A stretch of DNA of 64,000 bases from assembly GCF_033097365.1 (NCBI RefSeq), contig NZ_AP028461.1:9052001-9116000 (forward strand). Reading direction: 5' to 3'. Shown here in pieces: positions 33,749 to 42,319 of the stretch; the stretch's first letter is position 1; the number at the start of each line of letters is the position of its first letter. The notes beneath the pieces were generated by a model. It was not told the DNA's origin. It saw only the letters and a list, made by a program, of their open reading frames with translations, and made no database searches. The translations under genes were made by a program, and so were the position numbers. Source of the stretch: Actinoplanes sichuanensis (GTDB taxonomy: Bacteria > Actinomycetota > Actinomycetes > Mycobacteriales > Micromonosporaceae).

Positions 33749-36112
33749 TCAGTGCAGCGCTCGCCGGACCGGCGCCCGGCCGTGCGGCTGGGCCGGCGCC
33801 GGACCGGCCGGCACCGCCGCCGGGATCGGCATCGTCACCGGGCGCACCTGGGTGACCTCCAGCTCCTTGCCGTGGTGCAGCAAGGTGAGCCGGGCCTGGC
33901 CGCCGCCGTTGCGCAGCGAGTAGGTCACCTCGTCCGAGGTCACGCTCACCCGCAGCCGCAGACCGCGCCAGAGCAGCGAGAACTCCAGGTTGTTGATCCG
34001 GCTGGGCAGACGCGGAGCGAACGACAGCTGGCCGTTGAAGTCACGCATGCCACCGAGACCGGCGACCAGCGAGATCCAGGTGCCGGCCAGGGACGCCACG
34101 TGCACCCCGTCCCGGGCGTTCTGGTGCAGGTCGTGCAGGTCCATCAGGGCGGCCTCGCCCAGATAGTCGTGCGCGAGCTCCAGATGCCCGGTCTCGGCCG
34201 CGAGAACGGCCTGGATGCAGGCGGAGAGCGACGAGTCCCGTACCGTCCGGGCGTCGTAGTAGGCGAAGTTGCGCGCCTTCTCCTCCGGTGTGAACGCGTC
34301 ACCCCGGATGTACATCGCCATGACCAGGTCGGCCTGCTTGACCACCTGCTTGCGGTACAGGTCGAAGTACGGGTAGTTCAGCAGCAGCGGGTACCCCTCC
34401 GGCGGGGTGTTCTCGAAGTCCCACTCCTGGAGCCGGGTGAAGCCCTCGCACTGCTGATGGACCCCGATCTCCTTGTCGTACGGGATGTGCACGGCGGCCG
34501 CCGCGTCCCGCCACGACGCGGTCTCCTCGTCGTCCACCCCGAACCGCCGGGCCAGGTCCGGATGGCGCTTGCAGGCCTCGACCGCGGTCATCAGGTTCTG
34601 CTGGGCCATCAGGTTGGTGTAGATGTTGTCGTTCACCACGGCGGTGTACTCGTCGGGACCGGTGACCCCGTCGATGTGGAACCGTCCGTGCCGGTCGTGG
34701 TGGCCCAGCGACCGCCACAGCCGAGCCGTCTCCACCAGCAGCTCCAGGCCGACCTCACGCTCGAAGTCGTAGTCCCCGGTGGCCTGCACGTAGCGGCGGA
34801 CCGCGTCGGCGATGTCGGCGGCGATGTGGAACCCGGCGGTGCCGGCCGGCCAGTACCCGGAGCATTCCTGGCCCCGGATGGTCCGCCACGGGAACGCCGC
34901 GCCCTGCAGGCCGAGCGTCTGAGCCCGCTCCCGGGCCAGGTCCAGCGTCGAGTGCCGCCAGCGCAGCACGTCGGCCGCCGCGGAGGGCTGGGTGTAGGTC
35001 AGAGCCGGCAGTACGAACGTCTCAGCGTCCCAGAAGGTGTGGCCGTCGTACCCCGGCCCGGTGAGGCCCTTGGAGCCGATCGGGCGCTGCTCGGCCCGGG
35101 CGCCTGCCTGCAGCGTGTGGAACAGCCCGAACCGGACCGCCTGCTGCACCTCCGAGTCGCCCTCGACCTTGACGTCCGAGTGGTCCCAGAATGCGTCGAG
35201 ATAGTCCTTCTGCTGCTGGACCAGTCCCTCCCAGCCGTCCAGGCGGGCACTGGCCAGAGCCGCCCCGACCTGGTCACGCAGGGCGGGCAGCGAGCGCATG
35301 CTGGACCAGCCGTACGCCGCCAGCTTGACCACCCGCAGCTTCTGCCCCGGCTCCAGCCGGCAGGCGACGGTGGTACGCAGCCAGTCCGGGTGGCCCTCGG
35401 TGGTGATGGCGTGCCGGCCCGGCGTCTCCACCAGGTGTTCCATGGCCGCGGCCATCCGCAGGTCACTGGCCTTGGTGCGGTGCACGAGGATGCCGCCGGT
35501 GGGCTGCTCCAACATCTCCTCGGCCTGCAACGGACGGTCCAGCACCGCGGCGACCCGCGGGTCCTTGCTCATCGGCGGCAACTGCTCGTTGGCCACCAGC
35601 TCGGACTGCAGGATCAGCCGGGTGGACGCGTCCAGCGGCTCCACCTCGTAGAGGAAGGCCACCACGGCGCGCTGGGTGAACGACACCAGCCGCACGGTCC
35701 GCACCCGGATGCCCTGGCCGGACGGCGACACCCACTCGACGACCCGCTCCAGCGTGCCGGCCCGCAGGTCGAGGCAGCGCTCGTGGGAGCGCAGCTCGCC
35801 GTACCGCACATCGAACGGCTCGTCGTCGACGAGCAGGCGCATCAGCTTGGCGTTGGTGACGTTGACCATGGTCTGGCCGGACTCGGGGAAGCCGTATCCG
35901 GCCTCGGCGTGCGGCAGCGGCCGCAACTCGTAGAACGAGTTCAGATAGCTGCCCGGCAGGCCGTGCGGCTCGCCCTCGTCCAGGTTTCCGCGTATCCCGA
36001 TGTGGCCGTTGGAGAGCGCGAACACCGACTCGGACTGGGCCAGCAGGTCCAGGTCGAGCCGGGTCTCCCGAATGTGCCAGGGGTCGACGGGATAAGCCCG
36101 TTCACGGATCAC
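33749..36112 (-). CDS. GH65 disaccharide phosphorylase (trehalose/kojibiose/maltose type)
   Basis: 787 aa. N-terminal beta-sandwich with ALSNGHIGIRGNLDEGEPHG, an (alpha/alpha)6 barrel with DGHTFWDAETF, FPWRTIRGQECSGYWPAG and the catalytic Glu in DGVTGPDEYTA, and a C-terminal beta domain. GH65 enzymes phosphorolyse alpha-glucosidic disaccharides to beta-glucose 1-phosphate. The upstream gene encodes the matching beta-phosphoglucomutase. The exact disaccharide cannot be told. Confidence 0.92.
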   Translation of the reverse strand: MIRERAYPVDPWHIRETRLDLDLLAQSESVFALSNGHIGIRGNLDEGEPHGLPGSYLNSFYELRPLPHAEAGYGFPESGQTMVNVTNAKLMRLLVDDEPFDVRYGELRSHERCLDLRAGTLERVVEWVSPSGQGIRVRTVRLVSFTQRAVVAFLYEVEPLDASTRLILQSELVANEQLPPMSKDPRVAAVLDRPLQAEEMLEQPTGGILVHRTKASDLRMAAAMEHLVETPGRHAITTEGHPDWLRTTVACRLEPGQKLRVVKLAAYGWSSMRSLPALRDQVGAALASARLDGWEGLVQQQKDYLDAFWDHSDVKVEGDSEVQQAVRFGLFHTLQAGARAEQRPIGSKGLTGPGYDGHTFWDAETFVLPALTYTQPSAAADVLRWRHSTLDLARERAQTLGLQGAAFPWRTIRGQECSGYWPAGTAGFHIAADIADAVRRYVQATGDYDFEREVGLELLVETARLWRSLGHHDRHGRFHIDGVTGPDEYTAVVNDNIYTNLMAQQNLMTAVEACKRHPDLARRFGVDDEETASWRDAAAAVHIPYDKEIGVHQQCEGFTRLQEWDFENTPPEGYPLLLNYPYFDLYRKQVVKQADLVMAMYIRGDAFTPEEKARNFAYYDARTVRDSSLSACIQAVLAAETGHLELAHDYLGEAALMDLHDLHQNARDGVHVASLAGTWISLVAGLGGMRDFNGQLSFAPRLPSRINNLEFSLLWRGLRLRVSVTSDEVTYSLRNGGGQARLTLLHHGKELEVTQVRPVTMPIPAAVPAGPAPAQPHGRAPVRRALH

Positions 36113-36135
36113 GGTCGTGCCTCTCGTAACTGATT

Positions 36136-36870
36136 TCAGAGGAGGTCTTTGAGATCTTGCACCACGATGTCGGCGCCGTGCTCCCGCAGCGCGTCGGCCT
36201 GGCCCACCCGGTCCACACCGATCACGATGCCGAAACCACCGGCCCGCCCGGCGGCCACGCCCGCCTGCGCGTCCTCGTAGACGGCACAGTTCGCCGGGTC
36301 GAGTCCGAGCAGCTCGGCGCCCTTGAGGAAGGTGTCCGGCGCCGGTTTGCCGGGCAGGCCCAGCTCACGGGCGACGACACCGTCCACCCGGGCCTCCAGG
36401 AGGTCGGCGATCCCAGCCGCCTCCAGGACGTCCTTGCAGTTGGCGCTCGCCGACACGACCGCGCGGCGTAGACCGGCGGCCTTGGCGGCCTTCAGATACT
36501 CCACCGATCCGGGGTAGACCTGAACGGCGCCTTCTTTGATCTTCTGTAGCACGAGCAGGTTCTTGCGATTGCCGATGCCGTTGACGGTCTCCTGATCGGG
36601 GGTGTCATCAGGATCGCCCTCGGGCAGCGTGATGCCTCGCGAGGTCAGGAAGGTCCGGACCCCGTCAGCACGCTGACGCCCGTCGACATATCGGTGATAG
36701 TCAGTCGCGGAATCGAACGGCACGAAAGGTAGCTCATGGCGTTCGGCCCACGATTTCAGGAACGTGTCGAACGTCTGTTTCCACGCAGCGTTGTGAACCA
36801 GCGCGGTTTGCGTAAGCACGCCGTCAAGATCGAATAAGCAAGCGGTCACCTGTGAAGGAAGTCCGAGCAC
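36136..36870 (-). CDS. pgmB: Beta-phosphoglucomutase (HAD family)
   Basis: 244 aa. HAD motif I FDLDGVLT (nucleophile Asp14, acid/base Asp16), motif II VVSASAN, a Lys in LPGKPAPDTFL, and motif IV YEDAQAGVAAG. The cap domain carries the RADGVRTFL segment of the beta-PGM group. It converts beta-glucose 1-phosphate to glucose 6-phosphate, the product of the GH65 enzyme encoded 23 bp downstream. Confidence 0.92.
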   Translation of the reverse strand: MLGLPSQVTACLFDLDGVLTQTALVHNAAWKQTFDTFLKSWAERHELPFVPFDSATDYHRYVDGRQRADGVRTFLTSRGITLPEGDPDDTPDQETVNGIGNRKNLLVLQKIKEGAVQVYPGSVEYLKAAKAAGLRRAVVSASANCKDVLEAAGIADLLEARVDGVVARELGLPGKPAPDTFLKGAELLGLDPANCAVYEDAQAGVAAGRAGGFGIVIGVDRVGQADALREHGADIVVQDLKDLL

Positions 36871-36948
36871 GCGCCCAATGTAGCCGGACCCGATCCCGGG
36901 CGAGAGGCGAAGGGCTGCTTCACATTTCCACGATGGTTTACAAGTCGT

Positions 36949-37422
36949 TCAAGCTGCGGAATCCAAGATGATCCGCAGACCGATCGACGTACCGATCGGC
37001 CCGGTCGCCGTGGTGACCTCGTCACAGAGCCGATGTGCCAGCCACAATCCGCGCCCGCCGACCTCGAACGCCTCCGGGGTGTGCAGGTCGTCCAGATAGG
37101 CGCCGGGGATGCCGGGACCGGAGTCGGTCACCACGCACCACACCGAACCGTCCTCGATCTTCAGGACCACCCGGCCGTTGCCGCCGGCGTGCAGCACGAC
37201 GTTGGTGAGCACCTCGTTGACCGCCAGCACGAAGCCGTCCTGCCGGTCACCGGCGAGGCCGACCGCCGCGAGCAGACGGGTCGCCTCATGTCGTAGGACG
37301 GCGATGTCATCGGGGCCGAAAGCGCGGTCCAGCAGCACCGGCCACTCCCGGGGCGGGGCGGCATCGACCCTCGGCTCCCCGTCGAGAGCCGAACGCACGC
37401 TCTGGCCGATCCTGTCCTCCAC
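36949..37422 (-). CDS. RsbW-like anti-sigma/serine kinase ATPase
   Basis: 157 aa from a GTG at 37422; longer frames upstream lack conserved sequence. GHKL ATPase fold with the N-box VNEVLTNVVLHAG, G1 box DSGPGIPG and G2 box GGRGLWLAHRLCDEV. Actinobacteria have many such stand-alone kinases that phosphorylate anti-anti-sigma proteins or bind sigma factors. No partner STAS gene is adjacent. Confidence 0.85.
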   Translation of the reverse strand: MEDRIGQSVRSALDGEPRVDAAPPREWPVLLDRAFGPDDIAVLRHEATRLLAAVGLAGDRQDGFVLAVNEVLTNVVLHAGGNGRVVLKIEDGSVWCVVTDSGPGIPGAYLDDLHTPEAFEVGGRGLWLAHRLCDEVTTATGPIGTSIGLRIILDSAA

Positions 37423-37504
37423 CGTGGTGCAGCCTACGCGCTGTGGCCGACCGGTGGCGGGAGGCATCATGGAACGCGCCCGGAAGTGGCGCGGGTCGTT
37501 GCGC

Positions 37505-38797
37505 TCAGCGCCAGCCGACATCGATCCGATCACCACGCTGGTCGAAGAAGTGCACGGCGTCCATCCGGACCGACACGGCGAGCGGGTGACCGTGCGAGAC
37601 CTGCGGATACGGTGCGAGACGAACGGCCAACTCGGCCGGCTTGCGATGGTGCCGGGCGGTTTCGGTCGCCACCCCACCCAGGCCCTCCGGGGCCACATTC
37701 TCGCCGCCCGGGCGCGTCAGCCGCTGCAGGGCCCCGCCGAGCCGCTTGAAAGCGCCGCCACCCGACTCGCGGGTGTCGGTGACCGCGGCACCGATCTCGT
37801 CCACGACGATCGCCGTGGCACCGATGTCGAGGTAGGCCAGCGACTCGTGTCCGTGGTGCTCCAGGTAGCGGATCCGCCCCTGGAAGACGTGCCCCTGTGT
37901 ATCGGGGGTGACCGGGGTGAGCGCCTCGGCCCGGATGCCGACCACGATCCGCTCGCCGTGATAGCGGGCCACCGCCCGCGCGCGTGGGTCGCTCCACGGC
38001 AGGTACAGGGTCTGCTCGCCGAAGCTCAGCGCGATGTAGCGGTCCAGGTGCACGTAGACCGCCGCCTCCAGCAGGTTCATCTTCGGCGAACCGAGGAAGG
38101 CGGCGGTGTAGAGGGTCGCCGGGCGCCGGTACACCTCGGTCGGCGTGCCGAGGTCCTGCAGCACCCCCTTGCGCATGATCGCGACCCGGTCCGCCATGGT
38201 CAGCGCCTCGGCCTGGTCGTGCGTCACGTACATGGTGGTGACGCCCAGCTCACGGGTCATGCTGCTGATCTCGGCGCGCAACTCGGCGCGCAGCCCGCTG
38301 TCGAGGTTGGACAGCGGCTCGTCCATCAGGAAGATCCCCGGCCGGCGCACCATCGCCCGGCCCATCGCCACCCGCTGCCGCTGGCCGCCGGAGAGCTGGC
38401 TGGGCCGTCGCCCGAGCACCTCACCGATGCCGAGCGCGCCGGCGATCGCGTCCACCCGGTCCTGCCGCGGCGACGGTTCGATCCCGGACAGCTTCAGCGG
38501 GAAGCCGATGTTCTCCGACACCGTCATGTGCGGATAGAGCGCAAAGTCCTGAAACACCATCGCGATGCTCCGGTCCCGCGGCGGCAGTTCCAGCACCGGC
38601 TCGCCGTTGAGAAGGATCTCCCCCCGCGTGGGATCCTCCAGCCCGGCGATCATCCGCAGCACGGTCGACTTACCGCAGCCGGACGGCCCGAGCAGGACCA
38701 TGAACTCGCCGTCCTGCACCTCCAGGCTGACGTTGTCGACGGCGTAGGTGCCGTCTGGCCAGATCTTGGTGACGTCTTTGAGCGCGACGGTGGACAC
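37505..38797 (-). CDS. Sugar ABC transporter ATPase (MsmK/UgpC type)
   Basis: 430 aa from a GTG at 38797, six bases after GGGAGG. Walker A GPSGCGKST, Q-loop VFQDFALYPHMTV, signature LSGGQRQRVAMGRA and Walker B IFLMDEPLSNLDS. It has the C-terminal regulatory OB/TOBE region, with an extra 60-70 residues (ESGGGAFKRLGGALQRL) compared with MsmK. No permease or binding-protein gene is adjacent, so it may energise several sugar importers. The GH65/pgmB operon 0.6 kb away would suit imported disaccharides. Confidence 0.88.
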   Translation of the reverse strand: MSTVALKDVTKIWPDGTYAVDNVSLEVQDGEFMVLLGPSGCGKSTVLRMIAGLEDPTRGEILLNGEPVLELPPRDRSIAMVFQDFALYPHMTVSENIGFPLKLSGIEPSPRQDRVDAIAGALGIGEVLGRRPSQLSGGQRQRVAMGRAMVRRPGIFLMDEPLSNLDSGLRAELRAEISSMTRELGVTTMYVTHDQAEALTMADRVAIMRKGVLQDLGTPTEVYRRPATLYTAAFLGSPKMNLLEAAVYVHLDRYIALSFGEQTLYLPWSDPRARAVARYHGERIVVGIRAEALTPVTPDTQGHVFQGRIRYLEHHGHESLAYLDIGATAIVVDEIGAAVTDTRESGGGAFKRLGGALQRLTRPGGENVAPEGLGGVATETARHHRKPAELAVRLAPYPQVSHGHPLAVSVRMDAVHFFDQRGDRIDVGWR

Positions 38798-39677
38798 CGT
38801 CAACCTCCCGCGATCGAGTGTCGACCCCGAGCCCACGACGGTCGGCGATCGGGCCCTAACTCTGCGAGTGCCTTCGATGGTTCACCATCGGACGAAAGTG
38901 CCATTCGCACATAGTGATCAATCGATTACAGAACCCGAACGCTGCAGGTCCAGCGTGTGCACGTTCACACCCTTATCCGGTACGACCATCCGAATCCAAC
39001 CGCAATCCACACATGCCCGGACCACACCGCGACGCGGTCCCACCCCGAGACCGCAAGGCGTCTCACGGGCGTAGCCCGACTCACCGCCACCCCGAAACCC
39101 CCGGCCGGCGCTCAGAGCCGTCTCGAGACCCGCGAGACAGCACTGGCGACCAGCCGGGAACTCAGCGGGAGGCTCGCCAGTCCCGCACCGCGGCGAGCGT
39201 GAACGCGGCCGCCGCCGACTGCTGAACGCTGCCCGGTTGAACGGCCGCCCTGTCGAACGTTGAACGGCCGCCCTGTCGAACATCGCGTCCGGCGGAACGC
39301 CGCTCGGACCGAGTGCCGCTCCTGCCGGGCACTGCTCGGCTGGCCGCTACTCTTTCGGTCGCTGTCGGACGAACGCCGCGAAACTCACGAATGCTGCGAA
39401 CGGACATCGGCGCCGGCCGAAGCTCCGGGAACCCGCACGCAAGGCAGTCTCCCGGTCCCTCAACGACCTCGGACCGCTCGAGGACGCCCACATCCTGCCC
39501 GCTACCAGGGCCGAAACGGCGTCAGGTTAACAGCGGACCCCAGACGGGTACGGGAGACCCTTACGGGAGTCGAACAGCCGGCATCCACCTCGGGGACGAG
39601 GGACGGCGCTGCTCCCGTACCTACCGTCGAAGTGGCAACGGCAGAAAGCCGAGGCCACCGCCGAAGGAGTGGATGAA
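38798..39677. other. Gene-poor stretch
   Basis: 880 bp. The 150 bp next to the ABC gene are less GC-rich and should contain its promoter. The remainder has no reading frame with recognisable protein features. It includes the 23-bp tandem repeat at 39236-39281 and scattered GAACGC/GAACGG words. AAGGAG at 39664-39669 serves the pspC gene. Confidence 0.6.
39236..39281. repeat. 23-bp perfect tandem duplication
   Basis: The unit GTTGAACGGCCGCCCTGTCG plus AAC occurs at 39236-39258 and again without gap at 39259-39281. A related GCTGAACGC precedes it. It lies in noncoding DNA. Confidence 0.9.
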
Positions 39678-39875
39678 GTGACCAGCCCCCTCAGGACCCG
39701 CTCGTTCTCCCGCCCGCGCCACAACCGCCGGATCGCCGGTGTCTGCGCCGGCTTGGCCCAGCGTTTCGGGATGAGCCCCGGGACGGTGCGACTCCTGTTC
39801 GTCGTCTCGTGTCTGCTGCCCGGCCCGCAGTTCCTGATCTACCTGATCCTCTGGGCCCTGATGCCTAGCGAGTAA
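39678..39875 (+). CDS. PspC-domain membrane protein
   Basis: 65 aa from a GTG eight bases after AAGGAG; another in-frame GTG lies 9 bp earlier. PspC domain: RRIAGVCAGLAQRFGMSPGTVRLLFVV, then a hydrophobic helix ending in LILWALMPSE. PspC proteins sit in the inner membrane and take part in envelope-stress responses; short versions are common in actinobacteria. Confidence 0.88.
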   Translation: MTSPLRTRSFSRPRHNRRIAGVCAGLAQRFGMSPGTVRLLFVVSCLLPGPQFLIYLILWALMPSE

Positions 39876-39984
39876 CCCCGACCCGGCCAGCCGATCCTGA
39901 TTTCCGGCGGGCAGGAGCGACCGACACCCACCGGCACCAGTCCGTCGGCGGGCGGTCACCGAGGCCAGGCAAGATCCGGGCCCT

Positions 39985-40195
39985 CGGTGACCGTCCCCGT
40001 TCCGGCAGGAGCGAGGACCCGGTGATCGCGCCCTTCCCGCAGGAACCAGGACCCGGCGACCGCGCCCCGCTCCACCAGGAGCCAGGCACCGGCAACCGCG
40101 CCCGTTCCGGCGGGAGCCGGGCCCCGGTGATCGCGCCCCGCTCCACCAGGAGTCAGGCACCGGCGACCGCACCTGTTTCGGCAGGAGCCAGGCCG
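39985..40195. repeat. Degenerate ~35-bp repeat array
   Basis: About five imperfect copies of a unit built on CAGGAGCCAGGCACCGGC followed by GACCGCGCCCCG and TTCCGG or CTCCAC. Copies start near 40005, 40040, 40075, 40110 and 40146. CCGGTGATCGCGCCC recurs at two positions. Confidence 0.75.
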
Positions 40196-40349
40196 AGCCC
40201 GGCCTCAATGGCCGGCGCCCGCCTGGCCGAGCCCGGCCTGACTGAAGGCGCTGCCCGCCGGGCGAGAGGCCGAGCGCCTTCCTGCTGGCTGCAAGCCGAC
40301 GAGATTCCGCCGGCAACCGGCAGGTGTGAAGTACCGCGCCACAGAAGCC

Positions 40350-40389
40350 CCGGGCATCCCGTCCTCTGCCCCCGTGACGGGATGCCCGG
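40350..40389. other. Strong hairpin 1 in gene desert
   Basis: CCGGGCATCCCGTC (40350-40363) is the exact reverse complement of 40376-40389, giving a 14-bp stem with a 12-nt loop. Eleven bases separate it from the second hairpin. Confidence 0.8.
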
Positions 40390-40400
40390 AACCAAACGAC

Positions 40401-40440
40401 GGGCCGCTCCCCCGGGCAACGAGGCCTTGGGGAGCGGCCC
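40401..40440 (+). terminator. Strong hairpin 2, terminator-like
   Basis: GGGCCGCTCCCC (40401-40412) pairs with GGGGAGCGGCCC (40429-40440), a 12-bp stem with a 16-nt loop, followed by GCCTTT. No annotated gene ends nearby, so it may end an unrecognised transcript. Confidence 0.6.
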
Positions 40441-40483
40441 GCCTTTGGGCTCAGGAGTCCGAGCCCGACCCCGTTTAGCCCGG

Positions 40484-40740
40484 GCGCGACCCGTTCAAGA
40501 GCGCGACCCGTTCAAGAGCGCGACCCGTTCAGACCCCGGACTCGGCCCTTCAAGAGCACAGCCCACCTCAGCGGCCCGAACCGACCCGTTCAAGAGCGCG
40601 GCCCGCTCAAAGAACCAGTCGACGGCGCAGCCGCTTCAAGATCCTGCCCCGGTCCGGTGGAGAGCACAGCCGCCTCAGGCCCCGGAGCCTGCCCGTTCAA
40701 GATCCCAGAGCACTTCAGGACCCGGCCCCGCTGAGGGACT
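40484..40740. repeat. 17-bp tandem repeat with degenerate tail
   Basis: GCGCGACCCGTTCAAGA occurs at 40484-40500 and 40501-40517, with a third shortened copy from 40518. Looser CCGTTCAAGA / CCCTTCAAGA words continue to about 40740. Confidence 0.8.
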
Positions 40741-40824
40741 CAGACAACTCCCAAGAGCCGGACCTGCTCATGAACGTGACCCCACCGGCCGGAACGGCCC
40801 AGTTCCGGAGCGGTCCCCTTCCAG

Positions 40825-40990
40825 ACCGCCACCGTTTCTGGACCGCCACCGTCTCCGGGCCCGCGCCGCCTCCAGACCGCCACCGCCTCTGGGCCCGCGC
40901 CGCCTCCAGACCGGCCCGCCTCCAGACCGCCACCGCCTCTGGGCCCGCGCCGCCTCCAGACCGGCCCGCCTCCAGACCGCCACCGCCTCC
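40825..40990. repeat. 50-bp tandem repeat array
   Basis: The 50 bases at 40871-40920 are repeated exactly at 40921-40970, and the first 20 bases (TCCAGACCGCCACCGCCTC plus C) begin again at 40971. Degenerate copies of GACCGCCACCG and GGGCCCGCGCCGCC extend it leftward to about 40825. It ends just before the DUF4230 gene. Confidence 0.9.
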
Positions 40991-41005
40991 GGACCGGCAC
41001 CGTGA

Positions 41006-41791
41006 TCATGGGCTGGCGAAGGACACCGTCACTGTCGTGTAGCCGAGCCTGGCGAAAAGGCTCTCCAACATTCGCTGAGTATTCTCCCGGGCTCGTTCGT
41101 CCAGCTCGCTGGCTCGGGCCGCCTCGGTGATCCGCTGCTGGGCCAGCTGGTAGACCTGCTGCTGTTTGCTCGGATCGTCGCGGAACGCGTCGCCGATCCG
41201 GTTGAACAGGCCGCGCTCCTCGGCCACCACGTAGCTGCGCTCCATATCGAGCGCGGCGGTCGACTGCTGCGGGGCGGGCAGTGTCAGCTCGATCGTCTTC
41301 TTCTCTTCGTCGATCTTCAGCGCGTCGCCGGAGAGGCCGCTGAAGTCCACGTAGGTCTCGACGGTGCCCGAGCCGACGAACAGCGTCCGTCGGTTGATCA
41401 GGAAGTCGGGGATGTTGTCACGGTTTTCCTGAAGGTCGACGATCACCTGGAACGTGCCGTCGGCCGCCACGTAACGCTGAAGATCGCGCATGGACTGGAG
41501 CAGGACCGGCTGGCTGCGGTCGGTCGTCTCCTCAGCGAACGGGTTGTCGAACGTGGGCAACACGTTCATCGCACGCAGACCGAGGCAGGAGGCGACGATC
41601 AGCGCGAAGACGAAACCGACGAAGATCAGCAGCCGCGCGAAACCGCTCGGGCGGGGTGCGGGCTCCGGTCGGTCGGTGGCCGCCGGAAGTTGGCTGGTGG
41701 GAGGCTCGGGGCTGGTCTCCACAGCGGCCTGCCGATCGGGCACGGCCGGGTACTCGCTGGTGGGGTGATCGGGGGTGGGCGATTCGGCCAT
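41006..41791 (-). CDS. DUF4230 membrane-anchored protein
   Basis: 261 aa. A Pro/Thr-rich cytoplasmic N-terminus (about 50 residues), one helix (LLIFVGFVFALIVASCLGL) and an outer DUF4230 domain with LLQSMRDLQRYVAADGTFQV, NRRTLFVGSGTVETYVDF and a long terminal helix. The domain has no assigned activity. Confidence 0.85.
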   Translation of the reverse strand: MAESPTPDHPTSEYPAVPDRQAAVETSPEPPTSQLPAATDRPEPAPRPSGFARLLIFVGFVFALIVASCLGLRAMNVLPTFDNPFAEETTDRSQPVLLQSMRDLQRYVAADGTFQVIVDLQENRDNIPDFLINRRTLFVGSGTVETYVDFSGLSGDALKIDEEKKTIELTLPAPQQSTAALDMERSYVVAEERGLFNRIGDAFRDDPSKQQQVYQLAQQRITEAARASELDERARENTQRMLESLFARLGYTTVTVSFASP

Positions 41792-41972
41792 GCCCTAACG
41801 GTACGGAGGGGGTACGACAATTCGCGACCGGAGAGCATTCACCGGCCTCCCACCGCGCTGAACCATCCAAAACCACACAAAGCGCTACCAAGAGCCGGCC
41901 ACCGGCGAGGTCAGACCGGGTCAGGACGAAGCGAGGTCGAGGCCAGGTGAGGCACCGAGAAGAGCGACCGAC

Positions 41973-42269
41973 TCAGTCCTCGACGACCAGGACCCGCGCG
42001 TGGATCTGGTTACGCTGCTGCAGGGCCGCCCGCAACGCCCGGTGCAGCCCATCCTCCAGGTAGAGATGCCCCTGATACTCCACGACGTGCGGAAACAGGT
42101 CACCGTAGAACGTGGAGTCCTCCGCGAGCAGCTTGTCGAGTGCGAGCTCACGCTTGGTGGTGATCAGGTCAGCGAGCCGGATCGGGCGCGGCGGAATCTC
42201 CGCCCACTCCTTGAGCGTGGTCTGGTGATCGGGGTACGGGGCTCCGTCCCGGACCGCTTTGAAGATCAC
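41973..42269 (-). CDS. Conserved small actinobacterial protein, function unknown
   Basis: 98 aa from a GTG at 42269 (VIFKAVRDGAPYPDH); GAAAGGG lies about ten bases upstream. The motifs ALDKLLAEDSTFYGDLFPHVV and YLEDGLHRALRAAL are very regular. I recall closely similar proteins in many actinomycetes without a tested function. The EDGLHR block is reminiscent of ParB/Srx-type DGxHR motifs, a weak resemblance. No signal peptide or membrane segment. Confidence 0.75.
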   Translation of the reverse strand: MIFKAVRDGAPYPDHQTTLKEWAEIPPRPIRLADLITTKRELALDKLLAEDSTFYGDLFPHVVEYQGHLYLEDGLHRALRAALQQRNQIHARVLVVED

Positions 42270-42319
42270 GACGGTCGCCCTTTCCGTGAAAACCGTAAGC
42301 CAGCGTACCCGCGGGCCGG

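Larger units (their letters stand above)
39876..41005. other. Repeat-rich gene desert
   Basis: 1,130 bp without a credible gene. A 327-codon frame is open on the plus strand, but its product is Pro/Arg/Ala low complexity that simply follows the DNA repeats. Three short-period repeat arrays and two hairpins occupy most of it. Confidence 0.7.

Noticed and set aside
33752..36133. 793-codon open frame on the plus strand
   Set aside because: Antisense shadow of the GH65 gene; the true gene has clear catalytic motifs.
37109..38914. 601-codon open frame on the plus strand
   Set aside because: Antisense to the ABC ATPase and RsbW-like genes, both of which show intact motifs.
39985..40990. Possible CRISPR array
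   Set aside because: The repeats are contiguous without unique spacers, differ in unit length, and no cas genes are present.
40022..41005. 327-codon frame across the repeat-rich desert
   Set aside because: The predicted protein merely follows the DNA repeats (Pro/Arg/Ala), has no good ribosome site and no conserved segment.
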